From: Bradyrhizobium sp. DOA9 | GTDB lineage: Bacteria; Pseudomonadota; Alphaproteobacteria; Rhizobiales; Xanthobacteraceae | Direction: 5' to 3' | Length of the DNA: 64,000 bases | Assembly: GCF_000617845.2 (NCBI RefSeq) | Contig: NZ_DF820425.1 | Location: forward strand, 3,213,725 to 3,277,724 | In this document: positions 34,408 to 43,931 of the stretch, in pieces | Position numbering within the stretch: the stretch's first letter is position 1 | Layout: each line of letters begins with the position of its first letter | Made by a program: the position numbers and the translations under genes | The notes under the pieces: generated by a model | What the model was told of the DNA's origin: nothing | The model's database searches: none | What the model saw: only the letters and a program-made list of their open reading frames with translations

Positions 34408-35823
34408 TCACACCGACGCCAGCTTGCGGTACAGCGCGCTGTAGCTGCCCGCCGAGATGCTCCAGGAGAACGAGCGGCCCATGGCGCTGCGGCGCATGGT
34501 GTCGAGCTGGTCGTGGGCCATGAAGGCCGAGAACGCGCGCCGCACGCCGCCGAGGAACGACTCGCGCGATGGCCTCGAGAACAGGAATCCGGTCTCGCCG
34601 TCGCTGATGGTCTCGGCGAGGCCGCCGGTCTGGTGACCGATCGGCAGCGAGCCGAAGCGCTGGGCGTACATCTGGCTCAGCCCGCACGGCTCGAACCGCG
34701 ACGGCATCAAGGTGAAATCGCTGCCGGCGAAGATGCGCCGCGCCTGGGCGTCGTTGAAGCCGATCGCAACCCCGATCGCGTCGGGGCGACGGCGGTGCGC
34801 GTCGATCAGGGCCTGCTCGAGCGCCGGCTCGCCGGAGCCGGTGACCACGATCTGCCCGCCGGCGTCGACGATCTCGTCCGCCGCCGACAGAACGAGGTCG
34901 ATGCCCTTCTGGTGCACGAGCCGCGCGACGATGCCGAACATCGGCCCGCGCGAGACCGCCAGCCCGAACTGCTTGCGGACATAGTCCGCGTTCGCCTTCT
35001 TGCCGATCCAGTCGCCGGCGCCGAATTGCTGGGCGAGCTGGGCGCAGGAGCGGGGGTCCCAGCTCTCGTCGATGCCGTTGAGGATGCCGGTGAGCTCGGC
35101 GGCGTCGGAGCGCAGCCGGAGCAGGCCCTCCAGGCCGCAGCCGAACTCGGCGGTGGTGATCTCCCGCGCATAGGTGCCGCTGACCGTGGTGAGGTGGGAG
35201 GCGTAGACGAGGCCCGCCTTGAGGAAGGAGACCTGGTCGTAGAACTCGACACCGTCGATGTGGAAGGAGCTCTCCGGTGCGCCGATCCGCCGCAGCGAGT
35301 CCTTCGGGAAGAGGCCCTGATAAGCGAGGTTATGGATGGTCAGGATGGACGGCAGCTTGGCGCCCTGCCAGGCCAGATAGGCCGGCACGAGCGAGGCCTG
35401 CCAGTCATTGGCATGGATCAGGTCTGCTGCCCAATTCTTGTCCAGCTTGCCCATGGCGAGCTCAGCCGCCGCCGAGGCGAAGCGCGCGAAGCGGATGTCG
35501 TTGTCGGGCCAGTCGCGCCCGAACTCGTCGCCATAGGGGTTGCCGGGCCGATCGTAGAGCTGCGAGCACAGCAGCACATAGACCGGCAGGCCGTCCTTGG
35601 TCGCGGCCCGGCCGAGCGAGCAGGCCGGCATCTCCGCGAATGCAGGACAGCGGCCGACGATCTGAATATGCGTGAGTTGCTCGATGATGTCGCGATAGCC
35701 GGGCAGCATGATCCGGATATCGGCGAAGGAGCGAAGTGCGCGGGGAAGGGCGGCGGAAACGGCGCCCAGTCCGCCGACGCGGACGAAGTCGTCCATCTCT
35801 GTGGTGACGAACAAGACCCTCAA
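34408..35823 (-). CDS. glgA: glycogen synthase (GlgA)
   Basis: Extends alpha-1,4-glucan from ADP-glucose (GT5 family). It has 471 residues with a GT-B fold. The N-terminal binding loop reads FVRVGGLGAV, so Arg-Val replaces the usual Lys-Thr of KTGGL, a notable change at the nucleotide-sugar site. The C-terminal half keeps ARLVHQKGIDL, MPSRFEPCGLSQMYA and the TGGLAETI loop. The start is TTG at 35823 with GGAAGAGGG upstream. It stands alone rather than in a glgBCP operon, although a debranching-type enzyme lies 25 kb away. Confidence 0.9.
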   Translation of the reverse strand: MRVLFVTTEMDDFVRVGGLGAVSAALPRALRSFADIRIMLPGYRDIIEQLTHIQIVGRCPAFAEMPACSLGRAATKDGLPVYVLLCSQLYDRPGNPYGDEFGRDWPDNDIRFARFASAAAELAMGKLDKNWAADLIHANDWQASLVPAYLAWQGAKLPSILTIHNLAYQGLFPKDSLRRIGAPESSFHIDGVEFYDQVSFLKAGLVYASHLTTVSGTYAREITTAEFGCGLEGLLRLRSDAAELTGILNGIDESWDPRSCAQLAQQFGAGDWIGKKANADYVRKQFGLAVSRGPMFGIVARLVHQKGIDLVLSAADEIVDAGGQIVVTGSGEPALEQALIDAHRRRPDAIGVAIGFNDAQARRIFAGSDFTLMPSRFEPCGLSQMYAQRFGSLPIGHQTGGLAETISDGETGFLFSRPSRESFLGGVRRAFSAFMAHDQLDTMRRSAMGRSFSWSISAGSYSALYRKLASV

Positions 35824-36015
35824 GAACCGCCGCCCTCTTCCAACCCCCGCCTGCTGCTATGCAAGAACGGGTCCAGTTGTGCTGGAATTCCAAAGCCCGC
35901 CCACGCGGCACGTCTGCTCGGTAAACACTTTCCTACTCAGCCGCCGCCCTCTAGGGTCGCCGCATCAACAACAAAGAACTTCGATGGTTCCAAAGAGTCG
36001 AGGACGCAGGCAGGC

Positions 36016-37212
36016 ATGCAGCTAGCAGATAAGCATGAGGGGACGTTGACAAAGGTCATGGCGGGTTTGCGGGTGCTGGATTTTTCGACCACCATCGCCG
36101 GGCCCCATTGCACGCGGATGCTCGCCGACATAGGCGCCGAGGTCATCAAGATCGAGACCGACGGCGGGGAGACGATGCGGACCCGGCCCCCCTTGCGCAA
36201 CGGCTGCAGCACCGCATTCGGCCAGCTCAATGTCGGCAAGAAGAGCGCGGTCCTCGACCTTAAATCCGAGGACGGCAAGGAGGCGGTGCGCCGGCTGGCC
36301 GCGACCTCGGACATTCTGGTCGAGAACTTCCGTCCCGGCGTGATGCGCCGCCTTGGGCTCGACTACGACAGCCTGCGACAGGTCAACCCGAGGCTGATCT
36401 ATTGCTCGATCTCGGGCTATGGCCAGACCGGCCCCTCGGCCGAGCTGCCGGCCTACGCCCCGGTGATCCACGCCGCCTCGGGCTACGACATGGCCCATCT
36501 CGCCTATCAGCCCGGCCGCAACCGCCCGGATTATTGCGGCATCTACCACGCCGACGTCGTCACCGGCACCTATGCTTTCGGCGCGATCGCGTCCGCGCTG
36601 TATCAGCGCACCGTGACCGGGATCGGCCAGCACATCGACGTCTCCATGCTGGAAACCATGCTGTCGCTGACGCTGACCGAACTGCAGAGCTCGCAATTCG
36701 CGGTGCCGCCGCCGCCGCGCCCGATGTTCGGACCGACTGAGACGGCAAGCGGCTACGTCATGATCACGATCGCCAGCGAGAAGACGTTCCAGGCCTTGAT
36801 GGGGGTGATCGGCCGCCCCGACTGGGTCTCCGATCCACGCTTCGCCACCTATGCCGCGCGCCGCGAAAACTGGGCCGAGCTGATGGACGGCGTCGAAATC
36901 TGGTCGCGGCAGCTTTCGACCGATGAATGTCTCGGCCTGCTCGGTGCTGCCGGCGTGCCGGCCTCGGCCTATCGCAGCGTGTCCGAGGCCTTGGCCGATC
37001 CGCAGCTTGCGCATCGCCGGGCCCTCTCGGAGGTTCGGGACGAGGGCGGCTCATTCCAGGTGCTCAACCTGCCGTTTCGGATGTCGGGGGCTGATACGAC
37101 GCCGGCCGGGACCGTGTCCGTGCTCGGCCAGCACACCGCCGCGCTGCGCGAGGAGATCGGCCTTGCAGGCGGTGTATCAATTCCGCCAGGCAAAACAGCC
37201 GCGATATCCTGA
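36016..37212 (+). CDS. CaiB/BaiF family (class III) CoA-transferase
   Basis: Moves CoA between an acyl-CoA donor and a carboxylic acid. It has 398 residues with the interlocked class III fold: VLDFSTTIAGPHCTRMLADIGAEVIKIE at the start, NVGKKSAVLDLKS, ENFRPGVMRRLGLDY and ISGYGQTGP. Catalytic Asp candidates lie in the RNRPDYCGIYHADVVTG region. ATG 36016 is used; a second ATG at 36058 is possible. It precedes a peptide/nickel-type ABC importer operon by 131 bases, suggesting a role in activating an imported acid (inference). Confidence 0.87.
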   Translation: MQLADKHEGTLTKVMAGLRVLDFSTTIAGPHCTRMLADIGAEVIKIETDGGETMRTRPPLRNGCSTAFGQLNVGKKSAVLDLKSEDGKEAVRRLAATSDILVENFRPGVMRRLGLDYDSLRQVNPRLIYCSISGYGQTGPSAELPAYAPVIHAASGYDMAHLAYQPGRNRPDYCGIYHADVVTGTYAFGAIASALYQRTVTGIGQHIDVSMLETMLSLTLTELQSSQFAVPPPPRPMFGPTETASGYVMITIASEKTFQALMGVIGRPDWVSDPRFATYAARRENWAELMDGVEIWSRQLSTDECLGLLGAAGVPASAYRSVSEALADPQLAHRRALSEVRDEGGSFQVLNLPFRMSGADTTPAGTVSVLGQHTAALREEIGLAGGVSIPPGKTAAIS

Positions 37213-37343
37213 GTCGCAGCGCCGCCACATGCGGCGTTTGACCTCTCGTTCGTTCCTCTTGCCGAGCCGGGCATTTGTCGCCAAGCTCGCTTCCGAGTCA
37301 TTCAACGATCCGAAACATCGGACGAGTGATCCCGGGAGGAACC

Positions 37344-38879
37344 ATGACGAACGCGACGTCCGCGGCGCGCAAGCGCGTGCCTATTTTCCTCGTTGCGGCA
37401 TTTGCACTGTCTACCCCGGTGCAGGCGCAGAAATCGGGCGGCAGCATCACCGTCGGCCAGGAGCTGGATATTCCGGGCTTCGATCCGCTCAAGGTGGGCG
37501 TGTACGACACCTCGACCTTCACCGCTGCCGCCGCGATCTTCGACACGCTCACCACGCTGAATGACAAGGGCGAGGCGGCGCCGAAGCTCGCGGTGTCCTG
37601 GACCCATTCCGACGATTACAAGACCTGGACCTTCAAGCTCCGCGAAGGCGTGAAATTCCACGACGGCACGCCGTTCAATGCGCAGGCCTTCAAGGAGAAT
37701 TTCGACCGGCAGAAGGACCCCGCCAACAAGTGCCGCTGCGCCTTCTACATCACCCACGTCAAGGAGGTGCTGGCGCCGGACGAATACACCCTCATCTACA
37801 ATCTCACCGATCCCAGCGTGAACCTGCCGGCGACGATCACCATCCAGAGCCAGAACAACGCCGTCCATTCACCGACCGCCTGGAAGACCAAGGGCGACGA
37901 CTACAACCGCAATCCGGTCGGCACCGGTCCCTATATCCTGAAATCCTGGACCGCCGGCGACCGCATGGTGCTGGAAAAGAACCCGAACTATTGGGACAAG
38001 GGCCGCCCCTATCTCGACCGCATCGTCCTGAAGCCGCTGCCGGACGCGCAGTCGCGCTTCGCCTCGCTGCAATCGGGCGAGGCCGACATCATCTGGGACG
38101 ACGAGAACGACGCCGACAACATCATGAAGGCGCAGAAGGACTCCAAGCTCACCGTGCACACCTACAAGGGCTCGGGTGCGGCCGTCTATGCCTTCAACAC
38201 CAAGGTGGCGCCGTTCGACGACGTCAGGGTGCGGCAGGCGCTGGTGATGGCGATCGACCGTCCGAAGATGTCGCAGGCGATCAGCAATGGCCTGAGCCGG
38301 CCCGCGAGCAATCCTTACGGCGACGGCTCCTGGGTCAAGTGCAAGGACGACGGGGCGCTGCCGTTCGACGTCGAGAAGGCCAAGGCGCTGATCAAGGATT
38401 ACGGCAAGCCGGTCGAGTTCAAGATGCTGGTGACGGCGACTCCGCGCGGCCGCATGGTCGGCCAGGTGCTGCAGCAATTCTGGAAACGCGTCGGCGCCAA
38501 CATGGAGATCGAGCAGGTCGACCAGGCCACGATTCCGACGCGCGCCTTCACCCGGCAGTTCCAGCTGACGCCGTGGCGCATCGTCGATCTCGCCGATCCC
38601 GATCCGCAGATGTACGCGAATTTCCGCAGCGGCAGCCCGCTGGCGCTCGCCGGATATTCGAACCCCGAGCTCGACAAGCTGCTGGACCATGCGCGCGTCA
38701 CCGCCGATATCGCCCAGCGCACCGAGGATTATTGCGCCATCAGCCGCCTGATCAACAAGGAGGCGATCTGGTTCTGGACCTTCCAGAATACCTATTACGC
38801 GTTGTCCAGCGCCAAGCTGAAGGGCTTCCCGAAAATGTACAACGGCGTGATCGACGTCTCGACCACCTGGCTGGAATGA
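37344..38879 (+). CDS. ABC transporter substrate-binding protein (family 5, peptide/nickel type)
   Basis: Periplasmic receptor of the DppA/OppA/NikA family with 511 residues, signal sequence (about 12-35; FLVAAFALSTPVQAQ), and family motifs AVSWTHSDDYKTWTFKLR and GTGPYILKSW. GGGAGGA precedes ATG 37344. First gene of a five-gene importer with two permeases and two ATPases immediately downstream. Family members carry oligopeptides, nickel, opines or glutathione; the ligand here is unknown. Confidence 0.92.
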   Translation: MTNATSAARKRVPIFLVAAFALSTPVQAQKSGGSITVGQELDIPGFDPLKVGVYDTSTFTAAAAIFDTLTTLNDKGEAAPKLAVSWTHSDDYKTWTFKLREGVKFHDGTPFNAQAFKENFDRQKDPANKCRCAFYITHVKEVLAPDEYTLIYNLTDPSVNLPATITIQSQNNAVHSPTAWKTKGDDYNRNPVGTGPYILKSWTAGDRMVLEKNPNYWDKGRPYLDRIVLKPLPDAQSRFASLQSGEADIIWDDENDADNIMKAQKDSKLTVHTYKGSGAAVYAFNTKVAPFDDVRVRQALVMAIDRPKMSQAISNGLSRPASNPYGDGSWVKCKDDGALPFDVEKAKALIKDYGKPVEFKMLVTATPRGRMVGQVLQQFWKRVGANMEIEQVDQATIPTRAFTRQFQLTPWRIVDLADPDPQMYANFRSGSPLALAGYSNPELDKLLDHARVTADIAQRTEDYCAISRLINKEAIWFWTFQNTYYALSSAKLKGFPKMYNGVIDVSTTWLE

Positions 38880-38886
38880 CCACGCG

Positions 38887-39837
38887 ATGCTGAACTTCGT
38901 CGCGCGGCGGCTGCTTGCCATGCTGCCGGTCCTGCTCGCCGTCTCGTTGCTGACGTTCCTGATCGCCTCGCTGCTGCCCGGCGATCTCGCGCTCGTCATC
39001 CTCGGCGACCAGGCAACACCGGAAAATGTCGCCGCGCTGCGCCGCGACATGGGGCTCGACCAGCCGTTGTGGTGGCGTTACCTGAGCTGGCTCGGCCACG
39101 TGTTGCAGGGCGATCTCGGCCGCTCGTATCGCACCGGGCAGACGGTGCTGCAGGCGGTGGCCGAGCGCATTCCGGTCTCGCTGCAGCTGATGCTGATGGC
39201 CGAGTTCATCGGGCTCCTGATCGGCGTTCCCGTCGCGATCGCCTGTGCCGCGCGCGCCGGCGGCGCGTTCGACCGGTTCATGACCGGCAGCGCCTTCGCG
39301 ATGCTGTCGATGCCGTCGTTCCTGACCGCGATCCTGCTGATCTATCTGTTCGCGGTCGAGCTGCGCTGGCTGCCGGCGACTGGCTATGTGCCGTTCACCG
39401 AAGAGCCGCTGGCCAGTTTGCGCTTCTTCGTGCTGCCGGCGTTGACGCTGGCGCTGGCGGAATGGCCGGGCATCATGCGCGTGCTGCGCTCCGACATGAT
39501 CGCGACCCTGCAGGAGGATTATATCGCGCTCGCCAAGGCCAAGGGCCTCAAGCCGTCGCGCATCCTGTTCGTGCATGCGCTCAAGCCTTCGTCGCTAACG
39601 CTGGTGACGGTGACGGGCATCAATATCGGCCGCCTGCTCGGCGGCACGCTGATCGTGGAATCGATCTTTGCGCTGCCCGGCATCGGCCGGCTGCTGGTCG
39701 GGGCGATCTACACCCGCGACCTCGTCATCCTCCAGGGCGTCGTGCTGCTGGTCGCCTGCGGCTTCGTCATCGTCAACTTCATCGTCGACATGCTCTACGC
39801 CGTGCTCGATCCGAGGATCCGCCATGGCCACGCTTGA
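38887..39837 (+). CDS. ABC importer permease, DppB type
   Basis: Inner-membrane permease with 316 residues and six spans. It has the N-terminal DppB signature (FVARRLLAMLPVLLAVSLLTF), GLDQPLWWRYLSWLGHVLQGDLGRSY and the EAA-like loop DYIALAKAKGLKPSRILFVHALKP that contacts the ATPase. It starts seven bases after the receptor gene and overlaps the next permease gene by 14 bases. Confidence 0.93.
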   Translation: MLNFVARRLLAMLPVLLAVSLLTFLIASLLPGDLALVILGDQATPENVAALRRDMGLDQPLWWRYLSWLGHVLQGDLGRSYRTGQTVLQAVAERIPVSLQLMLMAEFIGLLIGVPVAIACAARAGGAFDRFMTGSAFAMLSMPSFLTAILLIYLFAVELRWLPATGYVPFTEEPLASLRFFVLPALTLALAEWPGIMRVLRSDMIATLQEDYIALAKAKGLKPSRILFVHALKPSSLTLVTVTGINIGRLLGGTLIVESIFALPGIGRLLVGAIYTRDLVILQGVVLLVACGFVIVNFIVDMLYAVLDPRIRHGHA

Positions 39838-40696
39838 GCTGTCGATCCCGGACGAAGAGGTGGCCGCGCCGGTCGGCCGCAAGCGCAAGCTCGGCCTGTT
39901 GTTCTGGATCGCAAGCGCCTGGCTCGCGATCGTCCTTTCGCTCGCGATCCTGGCGCCCGTGCTGCCGCTGCAGAACCCTGTCGACATGGACATGCTGGAA
40001 CGGCGCGCCGCCTTCTCCAGGGAGCATTGGCTCGGCACCGACGGGCTCGGCCGCGACGAGCTCGCCCGGCTGATCTTCGGGGCGCGGGTGTCGCTGACGG
40101 TCGGGCTGATCGCGCCCATGATCGGCCTCGTCGTCGGCGGCGCGCTCGGCCTGCTGGCCGGCTATTTCCGCGGCCGGTACGAGACGCTGGTGGTCGGCAG
40201 CATGGACGTCCTGCTCGCCTTTCCGCCGCTGATCTTCGCGCTCGCGGTGGTCGCCTATCTCGGCCAGTCGGTCCCCAACCTCACGATCGTTCTCGGCGTG
40301 CTCGGCATTCCCGCCTTCATGCGCGTGGCGCGCGCGGCAACGCTGACGCTGGCGCGGCGCGAATTCGTGATCGCGGCCGAGGCGCTCGGCGCCAGCCATG
40401 CGCGCATCCTGCTGCGCGAGCTGCTGCCGAACGTCATCCTGCCGCTGCTCGCCTTCTTCCTGCTCGGCGTCGCCGTCACCATCGTGGTCGAGGGCGCGCT
40501 GTCCTTTCTCGGCCTCGGCGTGCCGCCGCCGATGGCGAGCTGGGGCAGCATGATCGGGGAGGGGCGCGACAGCCTCGATGTCGCGCCGCGGCTGGCGTTC
40601 CTGCCGGCAGCCGGACTGTTCCTCACCGTGCTGGCCTTCAACCTCGTCGGCGACACCTTGCGGGCCCTCACCGACCCGCGTCAGGGGGCACTGTGA
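39824..40696 (+). CDS. ABC importer permease, DppC type
   Basis: Second permease, 290 residues: an N-terminal span, HWLGTDGLGRDELARLIFGARVSL (DppC signature), then five more spans and an EAA loop (FVIAAEALGASHARILLRELLPN). Its stop overlaps the GTG start of the first ATPase gene (GTGA), indicating coupled translation. Confidence 0.93.
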   Translation: MATLELSIPDEEVAAPVGRKRKLGLLFWIASAWLAIVLSLAILAPVLPLQNPVDMDMLERRAAFSREHWLGTDGLGRDELARLIFGARVSLTVGLIAPMIGLVVGGALGLLAGYFRGRYETLVVGSMDVLLAFPPLIFALAVVAYLGQSVPNLTIVLGVLGIPAFMRVARAATLTLARREFVIAAEALGASHARILLRELLPNVILPLLAFFLLGVAVTIVVEGALSFLGLGVPPPMASWGSMIGEGRDSLDVAPRLAFLPAAGLFLTVLAFNLVGDTLRALTDPRQGAL

Positions 40697-41685
40697 GCGC
40701 TCCGCTCCTGGCCATCGAGGATGTCGCGGTCGAGCTGCCGACCCCGCGTGGAAACTTGCGCGCGGTCGATCACGTCGACCTTTCGCTGCAGGCCGGCCGC
40801 ACGCTCGGGATCGTCGGCGAGTCCGGCTGCGGCAAGACCATGCTCTCGCGCGCCGTGCTGCAGCTGCTGCCGAAGAAGGCGAAGCTGACGGGCCGGGTGA
40901 TGTTCGACGGCCAGGATCTGGTGCGGCTCGCGCCTGAAAGCCTGCGGCGTTTGCGCGGCCGCGATCTCGCGGTCGTGTTCCAGGACCCCATGACCTCGCT
41001 CAACCCGGTGCTCACCATCGGTACGCAGTTGATGGAGACGATCCAGGAGCACCTCGAGCTCGACGCGCCCGCCGCGAAAGCGCGCAGCATCGAGCTGCTC
41101 GCCGCCGTCGGCATTCCCGCGCCGGAGCAGCGGCTGGTGCAATATCCGCATCAATGCTCCGGCGGCATGCGCCAGCGCATCGCGATTGCGATCGCGCTCT
41201 CCTGCGAGCCGAAGCTCCTGATCGCGGACGAGCCGACCACCGCGCTCGACGTCACCATCCAGGCGCAGATCCTCGATCTGCTCGCGCGCGAGCAGCGCCG
41301 CCGCCACATGGCGATGATCATCATCACGCACGATCTCGGCGTCGTCGCCGGCCGCGCCGACGAGGTCGCGGTGATGTATGCGGGCCGGGTGGTGGAGCGC
41401 GCGCCGACGCAAGCCTTGTTCAAGCGCATGCACATGCCCTACACCGAGGCGCTGCTGGCGGCGATCCCGAAGCTCGACGCCGCGCCGCATACGCCGCTGC
41501 CGGCGATCTCGGGCCGTCCACCCGATCCGACGCGGCCGCTGAAGGGCTGCTCCTTCGCGCCGCGCTGCAATTATGCGGGCAGGCACTGTCATGCGGCCAA
41601 GCCGGTCCTGACCAGCGCCGAGATGCCTGATCATGTCTATGCCTGCTTCCATCCGATCCGGATGACGGAGGGGATGGAGGCATGA
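40693..41685 (+). CDS. ABC importer ATPase, DppD type
   Basis: A 330-residue ATPase with Walker A GESGCGKT, signature CSGGMRQR, Walker [13 protein letters not shown], and the C-terminal cysteine-bearing oligopeptide extension ([15 protein letters not shown]) that in DppD/OppD proteins can bind an iron-sulfur cluster. GTG 40693 is chosen; upstream sequence in frame belongs to the permease gene. It overlaps the next ATPase gene by four bases. Confidence 0.93.
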   Translation: MSAPLLAIEDVAVELPTPRGNLRAVDHVDLSLQAGRTLGIVGESGCGKTMLSRAVLQLLPKKAKLTGRVMFDGQDLVRLAPESLRRLRGRDLAVVFQDPMTSLNPVLTIGTQLMETIQEHLELDAPAAKARSIELLAAVGIPAPEQRLVQYPHQCSGGMRQRIAIAIALSCEPKLLIADEPTTALDVTIQAQILDLLAREQRRRHMAMIIITHDLGVVAGRADEVAVMYAGRVVERAPTQALFKRMHMPYTEALLAAIPKLDAAPHTPLPAISGRPPDPTRPLKGCSFAPRCNYAGRHCHAAKPVLTSAEMPDHVYACFHPIRMTEGMEA

Positions 41686-42653
41686 TGCAGCTTGCCGTGC
41701 GCCCCGCGCCGCTTCTGAACGTCGATAATCTCGTCGTCGAATATGGCCTCGGGAACAAGATCGTTCATGCCGTCTCCGGTGTCAGCCTCGAGGTCGTGCG
41801 TGGCGAGACGCTTGGGCTGGTCGGCGAATCCGGCTGCGGCAAGTCGACGCTCGGCCGCGCGGTGCTGCAACTGCGCCGGCCTAAGTCCGGCCGCGTGATG
41901 TTCGACGGCGAGGACCTCACCGCGATGGAGGGCGAGGCGCTGCGCAGGATGCGCCGCCGGGTGCAGCTGATCTTCCAGGATCCGATCGCTTCGCTCAACC
42001 CGCGCCGGCGCATCGGCGACATCGTCGCCGAGCCGCTGATCATCGCCGGCATCAAGGATGCCGCCGAGCGCAAACGGCGCGTTCACGAGGTGCTCTCCGC
42101 GGTCGGGCTCGACCCCGATCTCGTGGCGAACCGCCTGCCGCACGAATTCTCCGGCGGCCAGTGCCAGCGCATCTGCATCGCGCGATCGCTGGTGCTCAAC
42201 CCCGAATTCATCGTCTGCGACGAGCCGGTCTCGGCGCTCGACGTCTCCATTCGCGCGCAGATCCTCAATTTGCTGGAGGAGATGAAGGCGCGCTTCGGGC
42301 TGACGCTGCTGTTCATCGCCCATGACCTCGCGGTGGTCAAAGCCGTCAGCGACCGCGTCGCGGTGATGTATCTCGGCCGGCTCTGCGAGGTCGGGCCATC
42401 AGAGCAATTGTTCGCGCAGCCTGCGCATCCCTACACCGCACTGCTGTTGCAGGCGATCCCGGTGCCGGATCCGGACGTGCGTCCCGCCGAAAGTGTGGCG
42501 GCCGGCGAGCCGCCATCGCCGATTGCGCCGCCATCCGGCTGCCGCTTCCGCACCCGCTGCCCGCGCGCCGATCAGCGTTGCAGCGCGGAGATACCGGAGT
42601 TGCGCCAGGTCGCACCCGGCCAGTTCGCCGCTTGCCACCATCCGCTGGGCTGA
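41682..42653 (+). CDS. ABC importer ATPase, DppF type
   Basis: Second ATPase, 323 residues: Walker A GESGCGKST, signature FSGGQCQR, Walker B FIVCDEPVSALD, and a C-terminal extension with GCRFRTRCPRADQRC. It pairs with the DppD-type subunit to drive the importer. Either ATG of the ATGATG at 41682 may be used. Last gene of the importer operon. Confidence 0.93.
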   Translation: MMQLAVRPAPLLNVDNLVVEYGLGNKIVHAVSGVSLEVVRGETLGLVGESGCGKSTLGRAVLQLRRPKSGRVMFDGEDLTAMEGEALRRMRRRVQLIFQDPIASLNPRRRIGDIVAEPLIIAGIKDAAERKRRVHEVLSAVGLDPDLVANRLPHEFSGGQCQRICIARSLVLNPEFIVCDEPVSALDVSIRAQILNLLEEMKARFGLTLLFIAHDLAVVKAVSDRVAVMYLGRLCEVGPSEQLFAQPAHPYTALLLQAIPVPDPDVRPAESVAAGEPPSPIAPPSGCRFRTRCPRADQRCSAEIPELRQVAPGQFAACHHPLG

Positions 42654-42729
42654 ACTAAGACCGGTTTGTCTCGCCGCGCCGACCATGGCATGGTGGTGCG
42701 ACAACGAGAAAGCATGCGGGAGGATGCCG

Positions 42730-43797
42730 ATGAAGAGTTTCAAGGTTGCCGATTTCAAGGCGCCGCTGCAGGAGTTCGACGAGGCGACGCCGCAGCCCTC
42801 GGGCACGCAGGTGCTGATCAAGGTGAAGGCAGCCGGTGTCTGCCACAGCGATCTCCACATCTGGGAAGGCGGCTACGATCTCGGCCATGGCCGCAAGCCG
42901 CTCTCGTTGAAGGATCGCGGCATCAGCCTGCCGCTGACCATGGGCCACGAGACCGTCGGCGAGGTCCTCGCTTTCGGCCCCGACGTGAAGCCGACCGATC
43001 AGGGCGAGCTGAAGATCGGCGATGTCGGGCTCGTCTATCCCTGGATCGGATGCGGCAAATGTGCGACGTGCCTCGCCGGTGACGAGAACATGTGCCTGAC
43101 GCCGCGCTCGCTCGGGGTCTATTGCGACGGCGGCTATTCCGATCACATGCTGGTGCCGCATCCGCGCTACCTGCTCAATCTGAAGGGCCTCGATCCCGCG
43201 ACGACCGCGCCCTATGCCTGCTCGGGCGTCACCACCTACAGCGCGCTGAAGAAGGTCGAGCAGCATTTCGACACGCCGATCGTGATGTTCGGCGCCGGGG
43301 GCCTCGGCCTGATGGCGTTGTCGCTGCTCAAGGCGATGGGCGGCAAGGGCGCGATCATGGTCGATATCGACGCCAGAAAGCGCGAGGCGGCCGAGAAGGC
43401 CGGTGCGCTCGCAACCGTCGATCCCAAGGCGCCGGACGCGCTGGAGCAGCTCGCCAGGAAGGCGGGAGGCCCGATCCGCGCCGTGATCGACCTCGTCGGC
43501 AATGCCGCGACCACGCAGCTCGGCTTCGACTGCCTGACCAAGGGCGGCAAGCTCGTCATCGTCGGCCTGTTCGGCGGCGGCGCGACCTGGGCGCTGCCGC
43601 TGATTCCGATCAAGGCGGTCACGATTCAGGGCAGCTATGTCGGCAATTTGCGCGAGACGCAGGAGTTGCTCGACCTGGTGCGGGCGAAGAAGGTGCCGCC
43701 GATTCCGGTGACGCGGCAACCGCTCGCCAAGGCCAACGACGCGCTGCTGCAATTGCAGCAGGGCGCGGTGGTCGGGCGTACGGTGCTGACGCCGTAG
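42730..43797 (+). CDS. zinc-dependent alcohol dehydrogenase
   Basis: Medium-chain dehydrogenase of 355 residues. Catalytic zinc ligands are Cys38 (AAGVCHSD), His73-Glu74 (MGHE) and the WIGCG cysteine; structural zinc cysteines are in CGKCATCLAGDENMC. The NAD(P) fold reads GAGGLGLMALSL. A loop with GGYDLGHGRKPLSLKDRG is longer than in yeast-type enzymes and resembles the 6-hydroxycyclohexene-carbonyl or aryl-alcohol group; substrate unknown. ATG 42730 has GGAGG six bases upstream. It follows the importer operon by 76 bases. Confidence 0.9.
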   Translation: MKSFKVADFKAPLQEFDEATPQPSGTQVLIKVKAAGVCHSDLHIWEGGYDLGHGRKPLSLKDRGISLPLTMGHETVGEVLAFGPDVKPTDQGELKIGDVGLVYPWIGCGKCATCLAGDENMCLTPRSLGVYCDGGYSDHMLVPHPRYLLNLKGLDPATTAPYACSGVTTYSALKKVEQHFDTPIVMFGAGGLGLMALSLLKAMGGKGAIMVDIDARKREAAEKAGALATVDPKAPDALEQLARKAGGPIRAVIDLVGNAATTQLGFDCLTKGGKLVIVGLFGGGATWALPLIPIKAVTIQGSYVGNLRETQELLDLVRAKKVPPIPVTRQPLAKANDALLQLQQGAVVGRTVLTP

Positions 43798-43813
43798 TAA
43801 CAACTCTCTTCAC

Positions 43814-43901
43814 CGTCATTGCGAGCGCAGCGAAGCAATCCAGAGCTCCTTCCGCGGAAACAGTCTGGATTGCTTCGTCGCAAGTGCTCCTCGCAATGAC
43901 G
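43814..43901. repeat. dispersed inverted-repeat element, copy 2
   Basis: Same architecture and nearly the same sequence as 34277-34363 (outer CGTCATTGCGAG / CTCGCAATGACG, inner arms around CAATCCAGA / TCTGGATTG). It lies between the alcohol dehydrogenase and isocitrate-type dehydrogenase genes. The two copies are in the same orientation and bracket a 9.4-kb block. Confidence 0.85.
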
Positions 43902-43931
43902 AGGCTCTACCGTCCTTCAATTGGGAACCCC

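Noticed and set aside
35960..35991. GGAAC-N16-TGTT on the minus strand upstream of glgA as an EcfG promoter
   Set aside because: The -10 match is only 3/4 and, unlike the sites at 6.06 and 52.57 kb, it is not supported on either strand by an exact match; noted but not called.
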